The translations under genes and the position numbers were made by a program. Positions 42,739 to 51,773 of a DNA stretch of 64,000 bases are shown in pieces. The DNA is taken from assembly GCA_023954375.1 (NCBI GenBank), contig JAMLIC010000046.1, positions 1-64,000 on the forward strand. The letters are read 5' to 3'. The notes under the pieces are model-generated. The model was not told the DNA's origin. It searched no databases and saw nothing but the letters and a program-made list of their open reading frames with translations. Each line of letters begins with the position of its first letter. Position 1 is the stretch's first letter. Source of the DNA: Planctomycetota bacterium (lineage in GTDB: Bacteria; Planctomycetota; J058).

Positions 42739-43586
42739 TCGATCAGGGCCACGGCGAACGGGTCCTCGAGGAAGGCGGCCACGCTGCGCAGGACCTCGCG
42801 CGCGTCCGGCGCATCGAGGGGGACGACGCCGTCGAGGACCAGCGCGCCATCGTCATCGCGCCGCGGCCGCCCGGCCGCGTCACGCACGACGCGCGGCACG
42901 CCCCCCGGGTCGAGGCGGCCCAGGACCGAGCGCGTCAGGTGCAGCGCGTCGGCCGCCGCGGGGACGCTGGCGAAGTCGAGCACCCAGCGCCCCGCCGGCT
43001 CGCGCCACACGTAGCCCAGCAGCTCGCCGCCGGCGAGCACGCACAGGTGCGGCCGCGGCCGCTCGCGCGCGAGCTGGGAGAAGGCCACCTCGCGCTGCGT
43101 GGGCGTCAGGTAGGTCGCGGGGTCCAGCTCCTCCTGGCGGTAGGCCACCCGCCCGAGCTCCTGCAGGACGCGGTAGGCGAGGAGGACCTCGCGCTCCTCG
43201 TCGCTCGCCGGGCGCACGCGGTCGTCGAGGAAGGCGCTCGCCCGCGCCGCCACCTCCGCGCGCCGCGCCTCGTCGAGCCCCTCGAGGGCCTCCTGCGCCC
43301 GGCGGACGGCCTCCTCGCCGGGCATCGCCTTGCGCACGGCCACCTCGCCCAGCTCGCCCGCCGGGAGGCGGGCCGCCCGGTAGAGCTGCCCGAGGGCCTC
43401 CAGGGCCCGCATGCGCACCTCGGAGACGTGCAAAGCGCCGGCGTGGCGGAAGGCGAACGGGGCGTCGTCGGCCAGGAGCCCGCGCACGGCGTCGAGCGCG
43501 TCGAACGCCTCGGCGGCGGCCACCTGGCTGGCGGCGTCAGCGCGGGCGCGCGACGAGGGGGCGGCGAGCGGCGGGGGGGCGTCCAC
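42735..43586 (-). CDS. Unknown helical protein coupled to ADP-ribosylglycohydrolase
   Basis: 283 residues from a GTG (VDAPPPLAAPSS) fixed by TACACT 6 nt upstream. The product is alanine/glutamate-rich and mostly helical, with a proline-rich first 12 residues, a central TYLTPTQREVAFSQLARERP and a beta-rich patch (LCVLAGGELLGYVWREPAGR). I recognise no family, signal peptide or membrane segment. It is divergent from the HExxH protein over 95 nt and translationally coupled to the DraG-like enzyme, so it probably acts with one of them. Confidence is for a real gene, not a function. Confidence 0.75.
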   Translation of the reverse strand: MDAPPPLAAPSSRARADAASQVAAAEAFDALDAVRGLLADDAPFAFRHAGALHVSEVRMRALEALGQLYRAARLPAGELGEVAVRKAMPGEEAVRRAQEALEGLDEARRAEVAARASAFLDDRVRPASDEEREVLLAYRVLQELGRVAYRQEELDPATYLTPTQREVAFSQLARERPRPHLCVLAGGELLGYVWREPAGRWVLDFASVPAAADALHLTRSVLGRLDPGGVPRVVRDAAGRPRRDDDGALVLDGVVPLDAPDAREVLRSVAAFLEDPFAVALIE

Positions 43587-43592
43587 GCCTGA

Positions 43593-43598
43593 AGTGTA
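43593..43598 (-). promoter_or_regulatory. -10 box of the DraG operon (leaderless type)
   Basis: TACACT, 6 nt (TCAGGC), then GTG at 43586. The facing gene has TATCAT at 43639-43644 followed by TCCCGC, but its GTG lies at 43682 behind an AGGGGG site, so that transcript keeps a leader of about 30 nt. Confidence 0.6.
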
Positions 43599-43681
43599 GT
43601 GCACCCGGGCCTCCTGCGGGCGGGCCCGGGGGCGGTGCTATCATTCCCGCGTCGGCGGACCGGCCGCCGCAGGGGGCCCGC

Positions 43682-46462
43682 GTGAAGATCAAGGCCACCA
43701 GCGTGACCTTCGCCCCGCCCGCCCACGAGCGGGTGCAGCGGCGGGTCATGTCGGCCGCCCTCAGGACGGCGGCCGAGCTGCTGGGCGACCTGTCGCCCGG
43801 CCTCCAGGGCACGGTCACGATCCCGGGCGTCCAGCTCAGCATCCCCTTCCCCCTGGAGCACGTGGTCAACGGCCAGCTCTCGGAGGCGTCGGCCGCCACG
43901 GTCGTGGCCACGCGCCTGTTCGAGGCCGTGCGCCACCGCGTGCCCCGGGTCGCGCGCCAGCAGGCCGAGCGCCGCTCCTGGTGGCGCAAGCTCATCGACG
44001 CCCTCGGCCAGCAGCGCGCCGTCGCGGCCAGCCTGCCCGAGTCGGCCTCCGAGGCGGAGTCGCGCCAGAAGCAGCTCGAGGAGCACTCGCGCCGCATCCA
44101 GGAGCTCCTCTCGGCCGGTGCCTTCCAGGCCATGGGCTTCCATGGCTCGCTCTCGGACATGCTCGATGGCCTCGAGCAGACCGGCGGGCGGATCATCTCC
44201 GCCGCCGACCTGGAGAAGGAGTCGGTCCAGCAGGTCTCGGGCGAGGGCGACGCGTTCACCGGCAAGGCCGGCAAGAAGAACTTCATCTCGATCGGCCACG
44301 GCGACTCGGGCCTGGGCACGGCCGTGGCCTACGCGCAGGCGGTGCAGCAGCTCAACCACTACAACGTCAAGCGCTACACCTACGCCGAGCTGAAGGAGGA
44401 GATCGAGCGGCTGCAGCTCATCGTCGCCCGCTACGACGAGCTCAAGATCACCATGGGCGGCCCGCTCGCGGGGTTCACCGTGAAGAGCAAGGAGCAGTTC
44501 GCCTCGCAGCTCCACAAGCTGCAGCTCGAGCGCCAGCTCCGCGACAAGCTCCCCAGGCGCCACCCGGCGCGCGAGGGCGGGCCCGACAACGCGCAGAACT
44601 TCCCCGTCCTCTTCGAGTTCGACCTCTCCGGGCTCAAGGTCTCGCAACGCCACGACGTCAAGCCCGGCGGCACCCTCGGCGGCGAGGCGTCGGTCTACGA
44701 CCAGGTCGACCTGCGCCGCCGCCTGGTGCGCTTCTACGCGCCGATGGAGCAGCTCGAGGCCACCCGCCAGCGGCTCGCGGGGGTCCTCGGCCACGAGAAC
44801 TTCGAGGCGCTCCCCATCGAGGCGCTGGCGGCGATCCCGGGCGAGGGCTCGCACACGGGCTCGTCGCGCGTGTCGACCCTGGGGACGCTGCGGCAGCTGC
44901 AGCAGAACTTCATCGAGATCCAGCAGGCCTTCGCCGAGGCGGCGAAGACGAAGGCCGAGCTCGACTTCACCTTCCTGCTCGAGCGGGTGAAGACGATGCC
45001 CATGCAGATGAAGCCCGAGCCGCTGAAGGCCGACCCCGGCGCGCGGGCCGTGCAGCTCCACCTCGATGCCGACGCGAGCGCGCCGGCCCCCGTGCTCCGC
45101 CGCAAGCCCATCGGCCTCGTCCAGCCCTCGGGGCTGCAGGGGATCGCCTACGCGCCGCCCATCCGCGTGGTCGGCCACGGGCCGGCCGCCCGGGCGCCGC
45201 GCGCCGGCGCGAGCGCGTTCGACCGGTTCAAGGCGCTCCTGGGCCTCGGCGGCGCTGACGTCCAGATCCTCCGCCCCGAGCAGACGCCGGAGCAGCAGGC
45301 CGCCAGCGGCGGCTTCGTCGAGGACTTCCTGGCCGTCGAGGCGCGCCTGCACGCGCACGGCGTCCTCGCCCCGGAGGACTTCCGCCGCCTGCGCGACGGC
45401 CTCGGGCCCCACCTCTCGCGCCACGGCGTCGCGTTCGTGCAGCAGGGGTCCGAGTTCACGATCAAGCCTGCGCCCCGCGGCGGGCAGCTCAACGTCCTCG
45501 CCTGGCGGGCCAAGAAGACGCTCGGGATCACGCTCTCCTACGACCTCCGCGAGCGCCTCAAGCCCGGCGCGGCCGTCGGCGCCTACTCGAGCGACGCCAG
45601 GGCGCTCAAGCTCGACACGCGCACGATCCTCACCTGCCGCCCGTCGGGGACGGCGCTCCACGAGCTCCACCACGCGTGGCTCTACAAGCGGATCGACAAG
45701 GGGCGGGACTCGTTCCTCAACCTGAAGATGTGGAACATGAGCCGCGAGCAGGGCCTGTCGTCGGCGGTCATGTACACCGGCGCCATGTCGAACCAGGAGC
45801 TGTCGACCTTCGCCAAGCAGCCCCGCCAGGTGCTGAGCGTGCACCTGCGCGGCGGGGCGGTCTACACCCCGACGCTCGACAAGGACCTCCGCATCTACCT
45901 GTGGAAGCTCTCGCAGGTGGCCCTCCAGGGCAAGGAGGTGGCCGAGCGGCTCATGCCCGAGCTGAAGGCCTTCCTCGAGAAGGGCGAGGCGGGCGCGCTC
46001 TCGTTCGACAGCAAGGACGGCGACCTGGAGGTCCGGTTCCGGGCGGCCGCCCGCGGCCTGCACCACCGGATCTCCGTCCACACGGTCGCAGGCGAGCACC
46101 GCAAGGCCGGCGCGGGCAAGCCCTCGGGCCAGCGCGTCCTGGCGCAGGACCTCCTCGCCAAGCTGACCCTCACCCGCGACGTGTGCGACCTGCTGCTCCT
46201 GCAGGCGCACGCCGTGACCCGCGCGCTCGACGCGCTCCGCCCCGGGCAGGCGCTCACGGCCGACGAGGTGCTGATCCTCAAGAACCTCACCGCATGGCCG
46301 GGCTACACCCTGCGCGTGGCCACCGCGACCGACAAGGCCCCGGCGCAGAAGCTGGCGGAGCTCGAGCGGCAGCGCGGCCTGGCCACATCGCGCCTGGGGA
46401 TCGAGGTCGGCGCCTCGCTGCCGCCGCTCGAGCTCGGCCAGTCGGTCGACGACGACGCCTGA
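43682..46462 (+). CDS. Large accessory protein with HExxH metallopeptidase-like motif
   Basis: 926 residues, GTG start after AGGGGG. There is no signal peptide. Residues 150-220 read MGFHGSLSDMLDGLEQTGGR, then GEGDAFTG and FISIGHGDSGLGTAVAYAQA. The H-G-S, G-x-I and YA pattern is reminiscent of ADP-ribosyltransferase-like toxin folds, but this is weak. A central coiled-coil or helical region follows (230-480). The C-terminal domain (about 550-770) contains TALHELHHAWLYKR with H660-E661-L-H-H664, a zincin motif. It is followed by the DUF4157 gene about 1.1 kb on, and the combination resembles secreted effector/toxin loci. Family unknown to me. Confidence 0.7.
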   Translation: MKIKATSVTFAPPAHERVQRRVMSAALRTAAELLGDLSPGLQGTVTIPGVQLSIPFPLEHVVNGQLSEASAATVVATRLFEAVRHRVPRVARQQAERRSWWRKLIDALGQQRAVAASLPESASEAESRQKQLEEHSRRIQELLSAGAFQAMGFHGSLSDMLDGLEQTGGRIISAADLEKESVQQVSGEGDAFTGKAGKKNFISIGHGDSGLGTAVAYAQAVQQLNHYNVKRYTYAELKEEIERLQLIVARYDELKITMGGPLAGFTVKSKEQFASQLHKLQLERQLRDKLPRRHPAREGGPDNAQNFPVLFEFDLSGLKVSQRHDVKPGGTLGGEASVYDQVDLRRRLVRFYAPMEQLEATRQRLAGVLGHENFEALPIEALAAIPGEGSHTGSSRVSTLGTLRQLQQNFIEIQQAFAEAAKTKAELDFTFLLERVKTMPMQMKPEPLKADPGARAVQLHLDADASAPAPVLRRKPIGLVQPSGLQGIAYAPPIRVVGHGPAARAPRAGASAFDRFKALLGLGGADVQILRPEQTPEQQAASGGFVEDFLAVEARLHAHGVLAPEDFRRLRDGLGPHLSRHGVAFVQQGSEFTIKPAPRGGQLNVLAWRAKKTLGITLSYDLRERLKPGAAVGAYSSDARALKLDTRTILTCRPSGTALHELHHAWLYKRIDKGRDSFLNLKMWNMSREQGLSSAVMYTGAMSNQELSTFAKQPRQVLSVHLRGGAVYTPTLDKDLRIYLWKLSQVALQGKEVAERLMPELKAFLEKGEAGALSFDSKDGDLEVRFRAAARGLHHRISVHTVAGEHRKAGAGKPSGQRVLAQDLLAKLTLTRDVCDLLLLQAHAVTRALDALRPGQALTADEVLILKNLTAWPGYTLRVATATDKAPAQKLAELERQRGLATSRLGIEVGASLPPLELGQSVDDDA

Positions 46463-46469
46463 CGCGCGC

Positions 46470-47462
46470 TCACGCCATCGGGAGCCGCAGCCGCGTGACC
46501 CCCGGCTCGAGCTCGACGCGGCCGCCCTGCGCCTCGACGAGGGCGCGGCAGCGCTCCCGGGCCCACGCCGCCTCCTCGTCGTCGAGGGGGCGCGACGGCG
46601 GCGGCTCGACCGCCACCTCGAGCACGACCCACCCGGGCTCGGGGTCGAGCTCGCAGCGCGCGCGCAGCGCCAGGGACGAGCGCTCGCGCGCTGCGGCCCG
46701 CGAGCCGACGGCGCGCCGGGCGAACCCGATCGCGTGGAGCAGCGCCCGCTGCAGCTCGTCGCCACGGGCCCGCAGCGGCGGGATGTCGGCCGGGACCTCG
46801 AGCTCCACCCCGATCAGCTCGTCGCGCAGCTCGCGCCGGACTGGGGCCAGGGCGGCGCGCAGCAGGTCGGCGGGGGGGAGCGCCCCCTCGCCGCGCCGGG
46901 CGAACGTGAGCAGGGCCCGGGTCATCTCGAGGATGCGCCGGCCCTCCTCGACCACCCCGTCCAGGGCCTCGGACACGTGGGGGTCGCCGGGGGCGCAGCG
47001 ACGGGCGAGCTGGGCGTAGTTCAGGACCCCCGAGAGGGCGTTGTTGACCTCGTGGGCGACGCCCGCCGCCAGGTCGGCCATGCCGGCCGCGCGCGCGGCC
47101 TCCTCCTCGAGGCGGCGGGGGCGGAGGTCCTCGATCGCGCCCGCGAGGAGCGGCGTCCCGGCGCCGCCGCGGACGACGGCCACGTCGCGCACGGGGATGT
47201 CCGGGCCGCTGGTCGGGCGCAGCCGGTAGACGAGGTCGAGCGGCGGGCCGCCGGGCGAGGCGGCCGCGCGGGCGGCGCGGACCCGGTCGCGGTCGTCAGG
47301 GGCGCAGAGGGCCTCGAGGGGCGCCGCGAGGACCTCCGCCAGGGGCCGGCCGGCGAGGGCCGCCAGCCGCGGGCCGGCCCTCGCCACGGCGCCGGTCGGG
47401 GCGCACTCGTAAGCGGCCAGGCCGAGCGACTCGGCGAGGGTCAGGAGGGCCGGATCGTCCAC
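46470..47462 (-). CDS. PAS-like histidine kinase with degenerate ATP lobe
   Basis: 330 residues, no membrane segment. A PAS-like sensor covers about 10-115, followed by a HisKA dimerisation helix with an intact H-box (LAAGVAHEVNNALSGVLNYA, His137). The catalytic lobe is recognisable by position but stripped: the N-box place reads LQRALLHAIGFARRAV with no Asn, no DxGxG is present, and the G2 place reads AAWARERCRALVEAQGGRVE instead of GLGL. It therefore probably cannot bind ATP and may act as a phospho-acceptor or partner. The GTG start has TAGCCT 7 nt upstream. It lies between the two large accessory genes, antisense to both. Confidence 0.82.
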   Translation of the reverse strand: MDDPALLTLAESLGLAAYECAPTGAVARAGPRLAALAGRPLAEVLAAPLEALCAPDDRDRVRAARAAASPGGPPLDLVYRLRPTSGPDIPVRDVAVVRGGAGTPLLAGAIEDLRPRRLEEEAARAAGMADLAAGVAHEVNNALSGVLNYAQLARRCAPGDPHVSEALDGVVEEGRRILEMTRALLTFARRGEGALPPADLLRAALAPVRRELRDELIGVELEVPADIPPLRARGDELQRALLHAIGFARRAVGSRAAARERSSLALRARCELDPEPGWVVLEVAVEPPPSRPLDDEEAAWARERCRALVEAQGGRVELEPGVTRLRLPMA

Positions 47463-47469
47463 ACCCCCG

Positions 47470-47475
47470 AGGCTA
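47470..47475 (-). promoter_or_regulatory. -10 box of the degenerate kinase gene (leaderless type)
   Basis: TAGCCT, 7 nt (CGGGGGT), then GTG at 47462. TATCAT on the plus strand at 47545-47550 is the likely -10 for the divergent DUF4157 gene, with a leader of about 45 nt. Confidence 0.55.
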
Positions 47476-47602
47476 AGCGTAAGCCCGTAGAACGCAAGAC
47501 GCTGCGCGGGGGCGGCTCGAGTTGAGTCGGGCCCTCCGGACGACTATCATTCGAGCCGCCGGGAGCCGGGCCACTCCCCCGACCGGCGCAGGTGCACGCC
47601 GG

Positions 47603-50600
47603 ATGGACTCGACGCTCGTCATCGGCGGTGCGGATCGGTTCGAGGCGCAGGCCGAGGCGAACGAGGCCCGGATCCTGGCCGCCGCCTCGACCGGCCGCTG
47701 GGAGGCGATGTTCGACGCCTCCGCCGACCGCTATGGGCGGACGATCGAGGGCACCGTCGGCGCGCGGCTCCAGCGCCGGCCCGTCGGCGGGTCGGTCGGC
47801 AGGGCGATGATCCAGGCCGCGTTCGGCGGCCTGTTCGGGGGCTCGAGCGGCAAGGGCGTCGGGATGTCCGCCTCGGCCGGCCCCGGCGACGGTACCATCG
47901 TCATCGACGAGGTCGTCGTCACCTGGGCCGACGCGGGCGCCGCCGCCCCGCCCCGCAAGGCGCGCGTCTCGCCGGCGCTCGAGCACGCGCGCGCCCCGGG
48001 CGGCGGGGGCGCGGCCCCGGCGGGCTTCTCCACGGCCCTGAAGCAGAGCCGCGGCCAGGCCCTCTCCGGGCCGTTGCGCGCGAAGATGGAGCAGGCGTTC
48101 GGCGGGGTCGACCTGTCCGGCGTCCGCATCCACACGGGCCCCGAGGCTCAGTCGCTGACCTCGTCGATCCACGCCCGGGCCTTCGCCACGGGCGGCGACG
48201 TGTTCTTCAACCGCGGCGAGTACGACCCGCACTCCGCGCGCGGCCTGGCGCTCCTCGGCCACGAGCTGACGCACGTCCTGCAGCAGCGCGCCGGGGCCTC
48301 GCCCCTGCCGGGCGCGCCGCCGGTCGGGCCGCCCATCGGGTCATCGGCCGCGCTCGTCTCGCCCCTCGGGCGGGGCGGCCTCGTCGAGGCGGCCGGCCAC
48401 GGGCAGGCGGCGCGCCTCACCGCGCCCGACGACCGCCTGCGCCGCAAGGCCGACGGGATGCTCCGGCGCAGCCCGTCGCCCGGGGGCGCGGGGCAGGGCC
48501 GTGGCGCGCCAGCGGCGGCCCCCGCGCCGACCGGCCGCGGGCAGGTGATCATCCGCGCGCTGACCGTCACGCTCTCGGGCGCGGGCGACGCCGGCGCGCC
48601 GAGCATGGTCACCGTCGCCGGCAAGGGCGCCGGGGGCGGCACGGCCCCGACCGGCTTCGCCGACCTCCTCGCGCGCAGCGCCGGGAGCGCCATGCCGGCG
48701 CGCCTCAACGCGCAGCTCGGCGGGCTCCTCGGCGAGGACTTCGGCGACGTCCGCATCCACACGGGCGAGGCGGCCGCCCGCGCCGCCGCGGCGATCCACG
48801 CCGAGGCCTTCGCGATCGGCCGCGACGTCTACTTCGGGGCCGGCCGCTGGGACCCGAACTCGCCGCGCGGCGTCGCCCTCCTCGGCCACGAGCTCACGCA
48901 CGTCGCGCAGGAGCGCGGCGGGGCGAAGACCATCTCGGCCAAGGAGGTCCGCGCCAAGGGCGACGGCGTCTACGGGACCGCGCGCGCCTACTGGGAGGAC
49001 GTGGGCACCCGCGGCGCCGGCCAGGGCGGGATCCGGGGCAACGCCAAGGCGGTCGGCGCCGCGGTCATGCTGGCGTTCGCCGACCCGCTCGAGGTCAACA
49101 CCGACGCCGAGCAGTTCGAGGCCGCCCTCCGCGGCGGGATGCGGCGCTGGGGCGGCAAGCTCTCGTTCGACGACCCGCAGCGCAACAGCCCGCAGGAGGT
49201 CTACGACTACTTCCTGCGCACCGGCGACGCGCAGTTCAACCGCGCCGCCCCCCGCGACGACTTCCCGGGCGGCGCCAAGGCCACGCAGCAGCTCGAGGAG
49301 TGGCTGCGCCGCAGCACCGAGGGCGGCGGCCGGGTCACGCTCGAGGCGCTGATCCACCAGGCGATCATCTTCAACCGCGGGAACGTGACCCTCGCCATGG
49401 GGTCGCTGGCCGAGATCCTGTGCAAGGGGTCGAACCGGGCGCTGGCCGGGCGGATCCAGGGCCTCCGCGGGCACAAGAAGGACTACTACCTGTTCGCCGG
49501 CGCCTTCGTCGGCCTGCAGCCCTCCGAGGTGACGCGCGGGGTGGGGGCGGCCGGGTCGGCCGCCAACATCGCCGGCAACCCGATCGTCTACTCGGCCGGC
49601 GGCCTCTACGAGGCCGGCGCGGGCGTGTTCACGAGCGACGCCGAGCGCCGGCGCAAGGGCCTCGACCTGGCGAAGAGCCGCTGGGGCGTGGCGGACAACT
49701 GGAACAAGGTCCGCGAGTTCGGGATCGGCTACCGCGTCGCCGCCGAGGTGACGGGGCGGGGCTCCGGCCTGCCGCGCGTCATGCGCAAGGGCCTCGTGGT
49801 CGCCGGCCACGACGCCTACGAGCAGCAGGCGCTGCAGAACGAGCGGGCGATCCTGCAGGCCATGCAGGGCGGGCCGGCCCCGGCGGCCCGGCCGGGCTAC
49901 ATGGCCCTGCGCGCGTCGGGCCGGCTGGCCCGCCGCACCGGCGTCGTCTCGGCCAAGGGCCGCTGGGACCGCTTCAAGGCGTACGTGAGCGAGACGCTCG
50001 AGCAGAACCGGCAGTTCTGGGACGAGGTCGGCGTCGCGGGGATCCAGCGCGGCGGCGTGCTCGGTTACACGCAGGCGGGCCTGGCGGCCGTGTTCAGCGG
50101 GATCAACCAGCCCGAGCTGGCGCGGGCCTACGTCGAGGGCCTGGGGTCGGGGGTCGTCCAGGGCGTCAAGGGCGTCGTCAACATGGTCGTCCACCCGATC
50201 GAGACGGCCCAGGGCCTGTACCGGATGGTCGTGCACTTCGACGAGACGAAGGCCGGCCTGAAGGAGAAGGTGCGCGAGTACGTCGAGGCCGCCTCGAGCG
50301 ACCCCGAGAAGTTCGCCCGCATGACGGGCGAGCTCGTGGGCCAGATCGAGGTCGCGCTCATCGGCCCCAAGGTGATCGGCGGCCCGAAGGAGGTCCTCGG
50401 CGCCGTGCGCACGGCGCGCAACGTGATCCCGCGCGGGCGGACGCTCTGGTACTACACCGACGACGCCGGCGCGGCGGCGATCAAGGGCACGGGGCAGGTG
50501 GGGCGCACGGGCTCGGCGAGCGTGTTCGCCACGCCGCTCGACCCGCTCCTCGGCGGCTCGCGCTCGCTCATGGGCATGTTCGCCCGCAACGTGTTCCTCG

Positions 50601-51736
50601 GCGGGCGGCTCGACTTCGTGAAGAAGGCCGGGCAGCTCCTGCCGTCGATGCGCCTCAAGGGCGCCTTCACCCAGGCGATCGGCTTCAAGGGCGGCCAGTT
50701 CCGGCACATCCTCTTCACCGAGGTCGAGACGGCGGTCGCGCGCGTGGCCAAGAGCGCCTTCCCGCAGTACGCGGCGAGCGGCCCCCAGCAGGTGCAGGTC
50801 GTCGCCCAGGCGATCCTCTCGCGGCGCGAGACCCTGCACGCCCTGCTCGACGGCGCGGGCATGCTGGGGTCGGGCTCGAACATGGTCGTCGGCAACACCG
50901 AGGTCCCCTTCCGGGAGATCATCGAGTCGACGCTCGACTACTACGGCATGGGCGAGCTCCTGAAGAAGGAGCGGTCCCCCACGGAGCAGTACCTCGGCGA
51001 CTCGCCCGGCGAGCGCCTGCGCCGCGGCGGGCGCCTCGGGCGCGCGCTCGAGGCCCTCGAGGAGCCCGGCCTGCCGCTCGAGCTCTCGGTGCGCAACCGG
51101 CTCGAGGCGGCGCTCGGCGCCGACCTCGGCGCCGTGCGCGTCCACACGGGCGACGCGGCCGAGCGGCTGGCGCGCGAGATCGGCGCCGAGGCCTTCACGC
51201 TCGGCAACAAGATCTTCATGGGCGAGGGCGCCTGGAGGCCCGACACGGTCGAGGGCCTGGGCACGCTCGTGCACGAGGCCACGCACGTCGTGCAGGCCCA
51301 GCAGGGCAAGCTGGCCGGCCCGGCGACCCCCATGCGCACGGCCGCCCTGGAGGCCGAGGCCTACGCGCGCGAGCGCGCCTTCGTGGCCGGCGCCCGCGCC
51401 GGCGGCCGCCCGGTCACCGGCCCGCTCGCGGCGGAGGCCGCGGCGCGCCCCGCCCCGCCGCCGCTCGTCGTGCGCGAGGCGCCGCCGGCCCAGGAGGAGC
51501 TGCCGGCGCCCGAGGTCGGCGCGGCGCCGACGCGCGCCCTGCGCAAGGCCGCCGGCCCCTCGAAGGACCCGATCCAGCGCGTCATGGACTCCTGGAGCGT
51601 CGCCGAGCTCTCGCGTGAGGAGTTCCTCGAGGAGTGCACCGAGCGCGTGCTCGAGCTCCTGCGCGAGGAGGCCGAGCTCGACGCCGAGCGCGGCGCCACG
51701 AACCTGGCCTGGAGCTACGACCTGCCGCTCTCCTGA
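47603..51736 (+). CDS. Giant protein with three DUF4157 domains and toxin-like core
   Basis: 1377 residues, ATG at 47603 (MDSTLVIGGADRF); no signal peptide. Three DUF4157 (eCIS-core) metallopeptidase-like domains: about 140-230 with VRIHTGPEAQSL and H220-E-L-T-H224; about 350-437 with VRIHTGEAAARA and H429-E-L-T-H433; about 1140-1232 with VRVHTGDAAERL and H1224-E-A-T-H1228. Between the second and third lies a 700-residue segment with a pre-toxin-like stretch near 850-930 (GVVQGVKGVVNMVVHPIETA) and, at 947-990, TLWYYTDDAGAAAIKGTGQV then ASVFATPLDPL, which resembles HYD1-type ADP-ribosyltransferase-like starts. DUF4157 is typical of cargo of extracellular contractile injection systems, and single-copy is usual. 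No injection-system gene is in the window. It could be a secreted effector or a polymorphic toxin. Confidence 0.8.
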   Translation: MDSTLVIGGADRFEAQAEANEARILAAASTGRWEAMFDASADRYGRTIEGTVGARLQRRPVGGSVGRAMIQAAFGGLFGGSSGKGVGMSASAGPGDGTIVIDEVVVTWADAGAAAPPRKARVSPALEHARAPGGGGAAPAGFSTALKQSRGQALSGPLRAKMEQAFGGVDLSGVRIHTGPEAQSLTSSIHARAFATGGDVFFNRGEYDPHSARGLALLGHELTHVLQQRAGASPLPGAPPVGPPIGSSAALVSPLGRGGLVEAAGHGQAARLTAPDDRLRRKADGMLRRSPSPGGAGQGRGAPAAAPAPTGRGQVIIRALTVTLSGAGDAGAPSMVTVAGKGAGGGTAPTGFADLLARSAGSAMPARLNAQLGGLLGEDFGDVRIHTGEAAARAAAAIHAEAFAIGRDVYFGAGRWDPNSPRGVALLGHELTHVAQERGGAKTISAKEVRAKGDGVYGTARAYWEDVGTRGAGQGGIRGNAKAVGAAVMLAFADPLEVNTDAEQFEAALRGGMRRWGGKLSFDDPQRNSPQEVYDYFLRTGDAQFNRAAPRDDFPGGAKATQQLEEWLRRSTEGGGRVTLEALIHQAIIFNRGNVTLAMGSLAEILCKGSNRALAGRIQGLRGHKKDYYLFAGAFVGLQPSEVTRGVGAAGSAANIAGNPIVYSAGGLYEAGAGVFTSDAERRRKGLDLAKSRWGVADNWNKVREFGIGYRVAAEVTGRGSGLPRVMRKGLVVAGHDAYEQQALQNERAILQAMQGGPAPAARPGYMALRASGRLARRTGVVSAKGRWDRFKAYVSETLEQNRQFWDEVGVAGIQRGGVLGYTQAGLAAVFSGINQPELARAYVEGLGSGVVQGVKGVVNMVVHPIETAQGLYRMVVHFDETKAGLKEKVREYVEAASSDPEKFARMTGELVGQIEVALIGPKVIGGPKEVLGAVRTARNVIPRGRTLWYYTDDAGAAAIKGTGQVGRTGSASVFATPLDPLLGGSRSLMGMFARNVFLGGRLDFVKKAGQLLPSMRLKGAFTQAIGFKGGQFRHILFTEVETAVARVAKSAFPQYAASGPQQVQVVAQAILSRRETLHALLDGAGMLGSGSNMVVGNTEVPFREIIESTLDYYGMGELLKKERSPTEQYLGDSPGERLRRGGRLGRALEALEEPGLPLELSVRNRLEAALGADLGAVRVHTGDAAERLAREIGAEAFTLGNKIFMGEGAWRPDTVEGLGTLVHEATHVVQAQQGKLAGPATPMRTAALEAEAYARERAFVAGARAGGRPVTGPLAAEAAARPAPPPLVVREAPPAQEELPAPEVGAAPTRALRKAAGPSKDPIQRVMDSWSVAELSREEFLEECTERVLELLREEAELDAERGATNLAWSYDLPLS

Positions 51737-51761
51737 CGGGCGGTCGGCCTGCTCCGCCCGG

Positions 51762-51767
51762 TATACT
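51762..51767 (+). promoter_or_regulatory. -10 box of the HEAT/sigma operon (leaderless type)
   Basis: TATACT, 6 nt (CCTGCC), then GTG at 51774. This would drive the membrane HEAT gene and the coupled sigma-factor gene. Confidence 0.6.
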
Positions 51768-51773
51768 CCTGCC

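Noticed and set aside
47603..51736. Complete extracellular contractile injection system locus
   Set aside because: No sheath, tube, baseplate, spike or AAA ATPase gene is present in the window; only the DUF4157 cargo-type protein is.
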